DNA of 64,000 nt. Origin: Sipunculus nudus (taxonomy: Eukaryota > Annelida > Sipuncula > Golfingiida > Sipunculidae). Under the pieces are notes generated by a model that had not been told where the DNA came from, searched no databases, and saw only the letters and a program-made list of their open reading frames with translations. This document shows positions 1-11,397 of this stretch, piece after piece; positions within the stretch are counted from its first letter, which is position 1; each line of letters opens with the position of its first letter. The position numbers and the translations under genes are program-made. The stretch spans positions 41,094,527 through 41,158,526 of the forward strand of contig CM049308.1 of assembly GCA_026874595.1 (NCBI GenBank), read 5' to 3'.

Positions 1-815
1 TAGTGATATTTCTCAGGAATAATGCATTATACAGACCTCTCATCCCAGGTCTTAACGGACTCACAGGGATTCAGAGCTTAACATCACAACAGCTAAGCAA
101 ACATCAGTGTCCCCTTGATTATCCCTGCTGCCCATGTGAGCACCAAAATATTGTATTTTAACAACTATTTTTAATTAATTGCTGTGACATATAATGTTAT
201 TATTGTCCATTCATGTAACCAGTATTAACATTAATGTGGTTTGTTATGAAATATTTTGGTACTTCTTACATCTGAATACAGTGAACTATATGGCATTAAG
301 TGATATTTCTTAATGCTCTAGTACGACCTACCACATTTTCACATAGTATTGGTGTAACAGCTCTGAGAAAGTGCTGATAACACTATACCATAACAGTACA
401 AGTTATAATTCCGGTGATTGGTCATTTACTAACATTGCCTTATAGTTAATGTTGTTTACCTTAGATAGTCATAGGAAAGATAGTTATATAACTCATAAGG
501 TATATCGATGCAAATGATTTGGAATTTTCAGAAAGTACATTATAAATGTAAATTTCAAGAATTAACTTAATTTTACATTTCAAGATTTTTACTCTACAAA
601 AGCAGTACATTTAAAGTTTAAGCCCTGTGTGGAGTGTAATCTATGGGTATTATGGTCCTGACTGTTTACATTATTAAAAACTGTAGATATCACCTGGTTG
701 GTCATGTAATATCATGTTCTTCATGGCTTATCATTCTGTAATCTACGCTCGTGAAAAATACCTTTAATTCACACAGTAGCTCAAGCAAGATACAGAACCA
801 GGCTGAACAGCTTGT
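1..815. other. AT-rich unassigned sequence
   Basis: I see no gene or clear repeat here. The only structure noted is a perfect 8-bp stem (GCATTAAG/CTTAATGC) at 293-316 with an 8-nt loop. The sequence reads like intergenic or intronic DNA. Confidence 0.5.
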
Positions 816-1172
816 TCAACTATTTGTTTGTCTGAATTGGTTTGAACTACTATTATAAGCAGCACTTGTCCATTGACTATTAATGCATTTCTTGTTTTTG
901 TTGTCAAACAACAGGCCGTGACCTGTACCGAGTTCACAAAGGACTGACGTCAAAGCGTGTTTGCTTTCTTTGCTTTGGCTGAGTATATGTGTGCCATCTA
1001 TTGGCTGGATGGGCTGTTTCAGGATTTGCTGTAATGAAAATTGTAGGCAAACCGTGCAGTGTGTTGGGAGTTTTCTCATTTTCTTGATACGGTGGTGGTA
1101 TAAAGCTTGGAAGACTGCCATTTCACCAACAGTATTCAGCCGTTTTTCTGTAGAACACTTGACACTTGGCAC
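816..1172 (-). CDS. Unrecognised minus-strand ORF or exon
   Basis: The frame is open for about 118 codons and ends at a stop at 816-818. Its own ATG, about 17 codons in, has a good context (GAAATGG), giving a product near 101 residues. The composition is protein-like: hydrophilic, with several Cys and His, a basic stretch (HHRIKKMRKLP) and a Gln/Ser/Asn-rich tail. I see no signal peptide or membrane segment and recognise no family. The patch is less AT-rich than its surroundings, and the plus strand here contains a TGACGTCA palindrome at 945-952. Alternatives are a fragment of a repeat or a chance ORF, because the opposite strand is also open at 961-1179. No splice structure is obvious. Confidence 0.22.
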   Translation of the reverse strand: MPSVKCSTEKRLNTVGEMAVFQALYHHRIKKMRKLPTHCTVCLQFSLQQILKQPIQPIDGTHILSQSKESKHALTSVLCELGTGHGLLFDNKNKKCINSQWTSAAYNSSSNQFRQTNS

Positions 1173-2105
1173 TCTCTGATGAATTAAGCATTAACACTTT
1201 ATGTTACATTTCAGCGGACCAGATGAGTTGAAGCTTTTACCAGATTGCTCTTGTTTTATTAATGATTTTCAATGTGTCGTTTTAACCATAAAGCTGAGCA
1301 ACACCTGCTAGATCTGCTATAACTAGATGGATAAAGTGCACTAGTTAATTAAAACCTTGATAGACTTGTTAATTATTTTTTACTTTTCAAGAAAATGTTA
1401 TTTTAAGCATTTGATGTCTTTGCAAGATGTCATTTTGGACCTGTTTAAGGCAATTCTTAACGTCAGAAAACCAGTCTGTTTCCATAATGAATAATTGATA
1501 ATTGGCTAATGTGGTCCTAGTTGGGAGCAGGGTTAATAATAACATTCGCAAATATTCTACAGTTATCATCAATATGCAGGTTAGGATCACGGATGATAGG
1601 TTTCATTTAATATTTCTTCGAATTAGTTACAGAAGTCTGCGTATAACTTGACATAGTTTACGTTTATTGCAGTAGGCCTACATATAATTGGGTTTAAGTG
1701 AGGCCTCGTACAAATATTTGTCAAAAGGTAATGGTTTTATGGCTGTGTATCCATACAAAAACATTTTATGCAATTATCAAGCCTACTAGATATCAGGTTT
1801 GATATCTTGAGAGTATACTTGATCCATATAGTAAACTATAGTCAAGACAGTGCAACGAGAAATATGCATTCTCAGGTATGCAGACCTCCACCATGTGGCC
1901 GGTCATTAATGTGGGGTAAACGGAACTCCGCAAGCTGTCTTTTCTTTCACTTATTGACCCCATTTTACCAGGTTCCTTTTAGCATAAGTTCCCTAACAAG
2001 TGTTTGTGTTCACCTTTTTGGACCCTTTCTCAATGCCCTGTCTTGCATTTGTGACTGCACATTTGTGAATATTCCTGGAAGTCTTTCCTGGGTTAGGACC
2101 ATGAG
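1173..2105. other. AT-rich unassigned sequence
   Basis: I see no convincing exon, RNA gene or repeat. ORFs here are short and low in complexity. Confidence 0.45.
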
Positions 2106-2292
2106 CTGAACCCACAGCAAAATCTAATTGATTCTTCAATGGACCATCCCCAAGGTGCCCTGAACATTTCATTGGATTCCCTTCATGATTGCATAAGTGA
2201 TTTATTAAACAAACACAATCACACAAACACACACAAACACACACAAACACATGAATAGGAATGAATGCACTCCCCCGGAGAGGGAAATCATG
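2106..2292. repeat. Dispersed repeat with CA tract, copy 1
   Basis: This segment aligns by eye with 22495-22660 in the same orientation. Shared landmarks in order are CAAAATCTAATTGAT, TTCATGATTGCAT, a CAAACACAC-type tract, and then GGAATGA.TGCA.ACCC-like sequence ending in a purine-rich block (GGAGAGGG here, GGTAGAGG there). The microsatellite sits inside the element at the same place in both copies, so it was carried by the element and did not arise independently. The family resembles non-coding repeats I associate with marine invertebrates, which is inference. The minus-strand ORF running through it (VCVCVC-type peptide) is the CA tract translated and not a gene. Confidence 0.7.
2213..2252. 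repeat. Imperfect (CA)n / CAAA microsatellite
   Basis: A CA-rich tract interrupted by AA and AT steps. It lies inside the dispersed repeat copy 1. Confidence 0.85.
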
Positions 2293-2372
2293 GAGAATCT
2301 TTCGATATATCACCATTTTGCCTTATATATATACAAGCAGGAAACAGCTTGGGGTCTTCAGCAACAAAGTTT

Positions 2373-3755
2373 GTCTAAACCTGAGTTGGGTCGAAAATTA
2401 ATTGTTATTGAAGTAATTGTAATTGCAATCGATTATTTTTTCTAATCATTGAAAGTAATTGTTATTGTAATTGATTGCTTGTGAAAACTTTCAAATTTAT
2501 TAAAGCATACCTGTTTCTAAACCAACTTCCCATCATTGTTAGCACTAAACAACTCACTTACTCTAAAGGCACATATAAATTTGAAATCACGTTTATTATC
2601 TATAAGTAAATTTTCTCTGAACATTAAGTTTTCCCAACAAAACCATCATGGACTTTCTATCTTCAGTTTACCTGCAGTCACTGTTTTATATATTATTATG
2701 GTTAGATCTGTGTGTGAGTACACTCAGGTCCAGACTTGCACAATCATATGACAACTCCAAAACAAAGAGAAGAATCATAAACAAATATATAAGAAACGCC
2801 AGTTGGAAGATTGAAATTTCTTGGTTTGTAAAATTGCATGGTACAACCACCAGGTGGTATACTAACAAAATTTATATATTGCACCATCAACAGTGACTGG
2901 TGCAAGTTTATTTTCATATGTGCATGGGCAGGAGTAAGCAGTGGTTCCAGAATGTTATATTGACAGAAACCATAATATTTTAATTGTAAAACACTGCACG
3001 TCATGTGTATTTATTGTTCCTGACATGTGAAAAGGTCCCTTTAATTATAACTCTCCATGGTTGCAGAGATATAATGTTCTTTTTTTTTGCCGTTAATTGG
3101 TTTGTCCACTAGCAATATTACTCAAAGCAGTCAAGGAAATATTTTGTGGCTGTTTAGGGTAACACCCAAGAAACAACCCAGAAACGTTAGAGGTAACCTG
3201 GATCACCATAATGTTTTGGTTTGATGGATTCTTTGCAATTATTGAAACCATTATTACACGTCATAAGAGGAAATTTTATCATCAGTTTCCAAGTGAGATG
3301 AAGGTGACACTGCATGGGCTGTAAGTGTCACCTTTTTCTAGGGGACACACCTGACCTGTGATGCAGCCATTGAGTTGGAATTGTGACACACATTTCTCTG
3401 GGTGTAGATTTATGTATTACCAGGGCTTACAAACACCTATCCTAATTTGATCAGGATCTAGTGATTCAGAATGTTGATACAGTCTCGGCGAGCTTTCCAG
3501 CTAACTTCACTTAAATGAAATTAAATTAATGAATTTAATAAATTCATTTAATCATTGTTGCGACTGTTACAAAAAATAAGAGCTCACACCAATATCTGTC
3601 ACAGTTGTTGTTACTAATATATTGTAAATAAGCACAAAAGAAATTGAAATTTTAGTAATCGTAATTGTAATCAATTAGTAATCAATTATTTAAAAAAGTA
3701 ATTGTATTTGTAATCAATTACTTTTAAAAGTATATGGACCAAAATCTGGTCTAAA
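2373..3755. mobile_element. Non-autonomous element with degenerate TIRs
   Basis: The ends are inverted. The first 20 bases (GTCTAAACCTGAGTTGGGTC) match the reverse complement of 3736-3755 at 15 of 20 positions, mostly as transitions. Inside each end lies a long block of AGTAATTG/GTAATTGATTA-type words (about 2400-2480 and 3640-3725) in opposite orientation. This gives a terminal-repeat structure of about 1.38 kb. The interior holds no transposase-like ORF, so it would be non-autonomous and old. I did not find a clean target duplication. The TAATTGTAATTGATTA-rich ends recall hAT-like MITEs of invertebrates, which is inference. The interior also carries a perfect hairpin at 3301-3334. Confidence 0.5.
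3301..3334. other. Perfect 11-bp stem hairpin
   Basis: AAGGTGACACT is followed after 12 bases by its exact reverse complement AGTGTCACCTT. It lies within the 2373-3755 element, so it is more likely an element feature than an RNA gene. Confidence 0.7.
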
Positions 3756-6700
3756 CCATACGGCTACCTGTGATTATATTTACTAGGAGTGGCATGAGTT
3801 AACAGGCACAGGTCAGAAGTATAATGTGGCCTTCAAGGTCCAGTGCATGTACTTTCAGGTGTAACCTTTAGAGTGAAGGATCAGCAGTTCTTAGGAAAAT
3901 TTGCCCCTGTTAACAATTTGTTATGTACACACTGTTGACGCAACCCTTCACTTATCTTCTTGCCTCAGTTTTCTGGACACAACTACAGGGGTTATGCCTG
4001 TAAGGACATGGCTATAGAAGCAGGGATTAAAAATTATAAGAGGTCAACTATTCCCTGATTCATGTATTTTCATATGTGTACCTCTTGTTAGAGATCTGTG
4101 TCACAGGCCCAAGAAAATTGTCTTATTTAGAATATCCATGGCATATACTTTACAAGGACAAATTCTCTCTTCAGACAGCACCTTTAAATAAAAACAAGTC
4201 ATTTTCTTTCAATTGCAGTGTTATATCCAGGAATTATACATCAAATTTTTATGTAAACAGGATATCTTGACAAAGATTTTGGTCTGTACATGTGGCCTGC
4301 AAGATCTTATAAATTGCAATATCACTGTAGGTTTATTTAAGTTTTAACATTTATTCCTGATTTAAATCCATGATCAAATGATCATTGAAGTTGATAGAAT
4401 AGGGACAGTTTATTGGAGGAACTAACTTAATTCATTCCTTGTTGTCCCTTTTACACACACAAAATTGTGCAGAAATAAATACATACCTGTATTTGTATAT
4501 TAGTATTCTGATGTCTTGAAACAAATTGTATATAGTATTAGGTAATAGAAAAAGTGTGTTATGTTACTGATTATATGGGATATGAAGGGACCCACCATAG
4601 GTGTTATAGCTTGTATTTAATTAAAGTAACTCTAGATGAATATATTTACCTGGGTTATTGTTTAGAGGATTGCATGCATTGTATGGTAAGGTTTTCCCTT
4701 GGGGTTTACTAATGGGTAGTGCTAAGGCTGTGTACATGGTCTCTATAGCATAGGAATTTGCGGATAAGAGTATTAGCGTGTATTAGTGTTTCTGAGTCCC
4801 TGCATGGGCCTGTAGAACTTAATGGGCATACAGTTAAAGCCAGCTATTCACCTGTTTTTTTCCATAGATTTAGGGTGATTTCTGGCTTACTCTGTGTCCA
4901 TTATAATGGGCTGTACATATTTCCTGTTTAGAGAAGTTCTTATAATGCCTCTGTGACAGATGCATGCATGAGCTTGTTTACCAACGAGCTGTTAGTAAAC
5001 ATAATACATGAGCCAGCGTCAACAAATTGAAGACCATGTAACGTAAGGTGGCTGGTTGCATTTGTGCAGATGTTGAAAGGTCACTAGCTGCAAAATACCT
5101 TTGCAAAATTCTTTTTACTTGCCACCAGATGTCCTTATTGAATGTGTTTGGATTATTTTGGCGGGCCCCCGCATGATAAAAACAAATGCATACAAACAAA
5201 TTGAGCAACCTGTGTGCGGTGGGATGGGTATTAATTTTCTGCCTGATGTTTGTATAAGGTTAAAGAGATTATCTATAGTTAATAGATGTTATATATCAGA
5301 ATAGGCCCCTTTAAGCTTGGGTTATTGCTCTGTTACTTAGGTAAGACATAACTGACAATTTAAATGTTCTGAATCAAACCTGTGTTGTTTCTATTTCATA
5401 AGCAGTATTTACTTTGAATAAACATGCCTATAACTGACCAATTTAGGTTTGAACAAGCTTAGGTATGTATTTATTTTCCAGGTCTTCAATAAAATTACAT
5501 TAACAGGATTCCTTTAAGCTTAAAATATTTAAACAATACTTGAATACATATATAGCTGCAACATGTATACTGCTGCACAGGTACTGGTTTGTGTGATTCC
5601 ATAACTTATAAAACGGACCATGGTGACTTAAAGAGAAATCATTTCACTTAGTAAAATATGTACACAGGCAATATCACTTAATTAGTGCAGATATAGAGAG
5701 GACTTGAAATAATTGGATCCACTGAAATACCCTGCCTATCTTATTGCCTATGTATAAACATGCTACTTATAAAATGTGCGAGAAATTATATAACTGCTGT
5801 ACCATCATGTAGTCTTATCTATATGGCACAGATTAAGACAGTTTATGTTATGAGTGCTTATAAGATAACTTCAGTAAACAGATTAATTTCAGAAAAAGCT
5901 TGTTATCAACAGAATAAGTGCCTTTATACATGCATGGGTCACAAATATGTACTCAACAGATATATGAAGCACATCAGACATAGTAGGAGTGATTTATGTT
6001 GTATATCTCTAGTTTTTTTAGGATTGATATAAAATAAAAGATTGTCCAGGTCGCCTGTGAATCAACCTTTAAGACCAACTCTGCTGGATGTGTTTACACA
6101 TTGTATAGTTCTACATAGTATAGACTACTCATGAAGACTACTTTATTTACACAGGTATTATTAATATCCACACTGTGATAACATAATCAAAAAGATATGA
6201 GCAGACCTTTCTCATTCATGTGTGCATGGCAAGAACACAGTTATAAAAATAAACAGTTTATACATGTTGTTATATATACCAATCTTTGCAATGTGTATGT
6301 GTAAATGTTTGCAACACGCTTGAACACTCTCTGATATGGGTTTTTTTATGCTAGGTTTGCCACTGAAGCTAGAATGACAGGGATTATATATTTTGCAGGT
6401 TGAGAGGTTAGCTATGTATAGCTAGTAATATTGTGGTATATGATGACATGGTTAACACTTTTGGGTGTGGCAGTGTCTGTTATGCTTCAAACAGGAGGTT
6501 GTGGCTGACACTGACTTCATCACCACTATGTTAAAACTGCTGTTTCAAACTTGTGTGTTTAACATTCATCTCTTGTCAGTTGTACAATACTGTGAAACCA
6601 CTGAATCCTGTATGAGTAGGCCGTCACTACATAACTTAGTAGTACAAACACAGGCATACCTAAGCAAGCTTAAAAATGTATACTTATTTGCTAATGACCC

Positions 6701-7309
6701 CCAGGGAAAGTAGAAATGCCCATATTAATATATTAATATATTGATAAGATTATTATTACACGTAAAAGAATACTTTAGCATATATTTAAGTAGATTAAAT
6801 AACATTTAGGGCTGAAATGGGTTAAAAATTTTGAACTGGAGTATAGCATTACCTGACTCGTACTCTAGTACTCATTACCATGGCAATGCTGTAAAGATAA
6901 AATGGACATCTGTTTGCCAATGCAAAATATGCATGAATTTGACTTAGTGATGGCTTATCTCTCCACTTTATCCGTACGACCCCGCTTTATCCCAATGAAG
7001 GAATAGATATAAATACTAAAATTAAACAGAGTGGAAAAATCCATTCGAAAGCATAGAACTCTTAAATGTAAGTCCCTTCAAAATAAACTAATTTGACTAT
7101 CATAGGTTTAGAGCCCAATGCCACTGCTACGATTATGAATAAATAGGCCTAGAGACTGCCTGTAAATATGCAGTAATAGTCAGATATACATTTACATACA
7201 CAAGTACTCGAGTCCAAATTTCAGCCCTATAACACTCTGAACTGAGTTTTGTGGAATTCATGTAAGTAGTCTTTACATAATCTTGTAAACTAAAAAAAAA
7301 CAAATACAC
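3756..7309. other. AT-rich stretch, no gene seen
   Basis: Only short ORFs without protein-like composition occur here. A few fragments with a CCCCTTTAA-type edge (near 5307) may be remnants of the GGGGCCT repeat edge found elsewhere. Nothing else is supported. Confidence 0.45.
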
Positions 7310-7720
7310 CAGGGCTTAATATTAATGGTTAACGGGTTGTCTCGGGCACGTAGAAGTTCAAGAAAATGGATGAGGCAACCAAAAGTGGGCTTGTACTTGC
7401 CAAAATAGGCAAGTGTGTCCTGAATCTTAACTAGTCTTCAGTAAACCATTTTCTCTCTTGGAAAAATTAAATCATATTGCAGTACCCCTGACTTAAATTA
7501 CCAGCATGTTAATTTGTGCAAATTCTAAAGAGAAGTATTATTAACAGAAAACATTTGAACAAGTTTATTGTTGCAAAATAATCACGTGGAGCACAATTTT
7601 TGTGTTTTGGCTGCGATCATTGTATTTGTAGGACAAATATAAATTCATGTAGGACAAGTAAAAACCAGATGTCACTTGTCATGCTGGGCAAGTACTTTTA
7701 ACAGTTTATTTTCAGCCCTG
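7310..7720 (+). mobile_element. CAGGGCT MITE, copy 1
   Basis: It starts CAGGGCTTAATATTAATGG and ends TTCAGCCCTG, so the termini are inverted copies (CAGGGCT/AGCCCTG). The flanks are TACAC on the left and TAAAC on the right, a 5-bp duplication with one mismatch. The interior contains ACTTGCC/GGGCAAGT words on both sides and no coding capacity. Related copies lie at 17844-18110 and 35064-35495. CAGGG termini with a 5-bp duplication would fit a small hAT-type (hAT5-like) element. That class assignment is inference. Confidence 0.75.
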
Positions 7721-7725
7721 TAAAC

Positions 7726-8920
7726 TTCCTTGGCCCCGGGTACTGGTAGCTATTCCTTTGGCAAGTTGAAACTTCCATTTTACAAGTTAATTGATTGCTT
7801 GTGATATTTGGAGTGCTCAGATATGCATAATATTGGCTGTCTGCATGTAAATTACTACCAGTATAATACCTTCCTGTCATAAGCTGGATATTCCAGTTGT
7901 AAAACAATATTGCTCACTTCAGCCCTGATCCCACTCCGAGCATGTGGGTTAAAACTGAAAATTGTTTGGCATCCTGAGTCAACAAGCTTTTATAACGAAA
8001 CATTTCCATATGGACTGACAGACCAGGAAAGACCCATTATTAAAGCAGCTACTGATATTGATATAAAATGCTCTACCATATGATTACTTTATGGTTAAAA
8101 CAAATTTTTGTAAAAAATATAAAAATATAAAATATTTTATGCTAAATGCAATGTAATGTAAAGTTTTTGTATTTCATATATTTCCAGTTTTGTAATTCAT
8201 CACTTTATGAAAACATTGAATGTGCTTATTTGATCCATTTGAAAATTTCAGCCTCAACACTGAAGTTTAATTCTATGTTTTATTTAGAAAAAATGAGACC
8301 TGTGCATCACAAATGTATTAATTATATATAAAATATCACTGGATTGAAATTTGCAGGTTTTGATCCTATATTCACATTTTAATTTCCTTAATATTTATAA
8401 TAGACAGTTTCTTGTTTATTGAAGTGCTTATGTAGGCTTTTAAGCAAATTAATAGCTCTAGCTCTGAACCCAACTTATCTTTTCAATAAAAATACATGTA
8501 GTCAAGCCTAATTAAACTTATTTGCTGTGAAACTGTTGTAGTTGTTCAACACTTTTAACAAGTTTAATACTTTTCTGTTAGTTTCAAAACTAAAATTAAT
8601 CAAATAAGTTACACATTTGGTTCATACTGAACCTATGAGTATGGAATCATAAAGGTAGTAACAATGAGTTGTATTTTAATTGTTAGATGGTACTAAACTA
8701 CACTAAATTGACACCTCTTCTTTTGAAAAAAACATGCATATAAAAAGCATTATTTGAGCAAACAAGTTTGTATAATGAGATGAGTACTGGACATAGCTGT
8801 TTTATTTACATAGATAATTAAAGCTTTCCTTCTGATATCATTGCTTATTCATTGGTACTTAAAAATCGAGCACAATATGTGATAATGGAGAAGGGGACAG
8901 AGTGGCCCTTATGGAGGAAG
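7726..8920. other. AT-rich stretch, no gene seen
   Basis: Very AT-rich with many short A and T runs. No exon or repeat is supported. Confidence 0.45.
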
Positions 8921-8922
8921 GT

Positions 8923-8941
8923 GGGGGGGGGGGGGGGGGGG
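8923..8941 (+). repeat. (G)19 homopolymer run
   Basis: Nineteen consecutive G residues, followed by TTAGGGGGA. It could form a G-quadruplex, and its exact length is prone to sequencing error. Confidence 0.85.
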
Positions 8942-9148
8942 TTAGGGGGAGGCTGTGTGTCCAGATCTATGGTACCTGGCATGCACATTCCCAATTCTTA
9001 TAATGAACTTTGAAGGGAAGAAAAAATCCTCTACATTTAATCATTTTATCCCATTACACCTAGGAATATGAATAACCAGATATCCAGAGGATGAAAGTAG
9101 CTTCTGTTGATATATTCAGAAAGTTTCTGTCATGTGATAGGGGTTTAG

Positions 9149-9445
9149 CTGAGTTTAGCTCTGACGTCTGGAGAAAGGCTTTCTCTGGTCAGAGGTCTTT
9201 CTGGTCCTTTGCTGCCGATCCCGCGGAGAGCTACAACAAAGAATATCGGTGACCTGGACCTGATGGACCTAGTGCCATTTCAATATGAAAACCTACTGCT
9301 GCCGTCAGGTTTCCTTGCATCTACAACCAGACGCTTATATTACTGCAATCCCCTTGTGGGCCTGTTTGCCGCAACATTACATGTGACCACATGGAATCAA
9401 GCCAAGGGTCATTGGAAACACGAAAACCCTTATGTTCACAGATAA
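9149..9445 (+). CDS. Unrecognised open frame in GC-richer patch
   Basis: The frame is open for about 98 codons from just after a TAG at 9146-9148 to the stop at 9443-9445. Only one early in-frame ATG exists (9263). The patch is close to half G+C and contains several CpGs, unlike the flanks. Residue use is balanced, with an acidic stretch (NIGDLDLMDLVPF) and a mixed hydrophobic and basic C-terminal half. No family is recognised and there is no clear signal peptide or membrane helix. Without an obvious promoter or splice pattern it could be a 3'-terminal exon (weak TTTAG acceptors near 9147 and 9158), a repeat fragment or chance. Confidence 0.22.
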   Translation: MSLALTSGERLSLVRGLSGPLLPIPRRATTKNIGDLDLMDLVPFQYENLLLPSGFLASTTRRLYYCNPLVGLFAATLHVTTWNQAKGHWKHENPYVHR

Positions 9446-11124
9446 TTTCTGTAATCATGGAAACTGTATCACAGGTTCGGTGAATGTAGATTCATGAGAC
9501 TGAGAGATCTGGTCAGAATATTATTATTAATAGTTTAATCAGCGCATCAGGTAGGGTTAAATTTAAACTTTCACCTTATGCAGACTCTCATTACTCAATT
9601 TTAGGGCCTTCTTTCTGCCCCTTTTGAAATTTGTTTATTGAACATAAAATGCCCCAATTCACCAGATACATTCCTAGGTAACACAAAATTAAATTTAGAT
9701 AAAACTAAAAAGTGCATTTTATTCCTGATAGACAGAATAACCCCTGGTACCACATTGTCCATCCCATGAATTAATTAGCTTGCACAAAATAATAGAAATA
9801 CCAAAATTATGTGTATTTGATCTAATTTTATCTCAAGTCCCATTTAATTTTAAGATTTTTATACCATTTTTAACTCAGTACATGAAGATATTGATGCAGA
9901 AAGCCTTGCAGCGTTAATTTGGTCTTAGATACTGTATGTATTTCCTAGTCAGCATTGTAATAGAAATAGTCACAAGTACATCATTGTTAATTTTAAAATT
10001 ACATTATCAGACATTGACATAACATATTTAAAAGTTCAAAATTTTAATAACTTTACTTATGTGACTTTTGAATTTCAGTGAGACCTATTTTTCTTATGGT
10101 ATTATTAGACCTGTCATATGATTGAGCTAATGTTCTTCTGATTTTACAAATTATTAGACCTGTCATATGATTGAGCTAATGTTCTTCTGATTTTACAAAT
10201 TTAATAAAACCGTCTCTTAAAAAAGCAGACATTTTTCATTGTTATTTTGATCAGTCTGTCAAATTGATCACTTCATTGCTTTTCATCAGTATTTTTATAC
10301 TTTTATACCTGGGTAAGCTGATTTATCTGCAAGTTGGTCATTTTGGTAAAATTATATTATGGGAACTTATCAGATGCAGTCATGCTGCTTGCAGTTTTTT
10401 TTTTCCATTGAGTCTTTTGTTGCTATTGGAAGAGCTCTTAGGTAAATTAAATTAGGATGCTGAACCTGTAGAGCAAATCTCCTGCACTTGGGGTCATGTG
10501 TACCTATGGGGTATTATATTTCTCTGCTCATGATTCAGCATTAATCAGTATTTTTCTTCGTTTAGTCATTGATTGTATGTGTTGTATATATGCTGTGGGC
10601 CATCAGAATCTAATAATTGTTGTAGCCATTGTGGTTTTGAGGGACTTATTGGATTAAATTTAATTAAGAATGAAGAAAGCCACAGGCTTTCGTTCTGACA
10701 AGTAATATCTTTTAATTCTCCAAGTAATAGGAAAGACCCCAGAATCATTAACGTTATGTTTCTTAGGCCTTGCACAGCTATATATCATTTGAAATGGAGC
10801 CCCTCTGAAGTTAAACTCTTTTTTTTCTACAACTTTAAGATAGTTTAATCAGAATACAGGAATTCAGCCAGCAATACAGATTAAATAACTGAATTAACTA
10901 ACCAATAATGAGGCTAGTATTATTGCACTAATCTTGTTACCGTTGGTCATAATGTTCCCTTATATTATATTGATTTAATATTTTATTTGCTTATCTTTTG
11001 TTGCAGTAAACATAATTATGTAGGGTACTGGAGTTTCCTGGGGATGTATATTCATTAGATAATTAATAGATTAATTCATCATAGTAAGTAGGCAAAAATA
11101 TTGATTATGAAATTATGCATTGAT
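9446..11124. other. AT-rich stretch with one tandem duplication
   Basis: Apart from the 49-bp duplication at 10101-10198 I see nothing supported. Confidence 0.45.
10101..10198. repeat. Perfect 49-bp tandem duplication
   Basis: A 49-bp unit starting ATTATTAGACCTGTC occurs twice head to tail without a mismatch. Perfect identity in an otherwise diverged AT-rich context suggests a recent slippage event, a polymorphic allele, or possibly an assembly artefact. Confidence 0.95.
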
Positions 11125-11290
11125 TTATGAAACAAATAAGTGTTTTGTTGCAAGTGATATTTGTAAAAACCAGTTTAAATGACTCTTCATAGAATATAAA
11201 GTTCTGCCAGTGGCTTCTGATAATATTTCAGTGCTATGTTTATCTTTCATCACCAGTTGCGCCCGGTGCAAGCTTTCTTCCACTTTTGCA
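11125..11290 (-). CDS. Possible 3'-terminal exon, unrecognised
   Basis: On the minus strand a strong acceptor (pyrimidine-rich, ending TGTTTACTTTAG) at 11291-11292 is followed by one leftover base and 54 codons, then TAA at 11125-11127. The first ~35 residues look coding: acidic and basic alternation in AKVEESLHRAQLVMKDK, then STEILSEATGRT, with CpG-containing codons unlike the AT-rich surroundings. The last ~15 residues are more hydrophobic. The frame extends upstream to make the longest ORF of the window (11125-11610, 161 codons), but the part above the acceptor looks intron-like. No family is recognised. A chance ORF is the alternative. Confidence 0.3.
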
Positions 11291-11370
11291 CTAAAGTAAA
11301 CAAACAGTGTTAAAATGAACTTTTCACAATTTCTATAATATTTTAAGGATAAAACAATATTTATAATATA

Positions 11371-11397
11371 CCTGGTATGTGATAAGGCCCCTTTAAA
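11371..11397 (-). repeat. TTAAAGGGGCCT repeat edge
   Basis: Read on the minus strand this is TTAAAGGGGCCTTATCACAT followed by ACCAGG. The same word recurs near 62738 on the plus strand, and in diverged form near 21501 and 3020 on the minus strand. It is probably the conserved terminus of a dispersed element whose body I cannot trace. Confidence 0.5.

Noticed and set aside
945-1103. Possible promoter: TGACGTCA palindrome and TATAAA at 1098
   Set aside because: Both words are short and common by chance. No exon follows on the plus strand at a suitable distance.
1993-2316. 107-codon minus ORF with Cys-Val repeats
   Set aside because: It runs through the CA tract and the dispersed repeat at 2106-2292.
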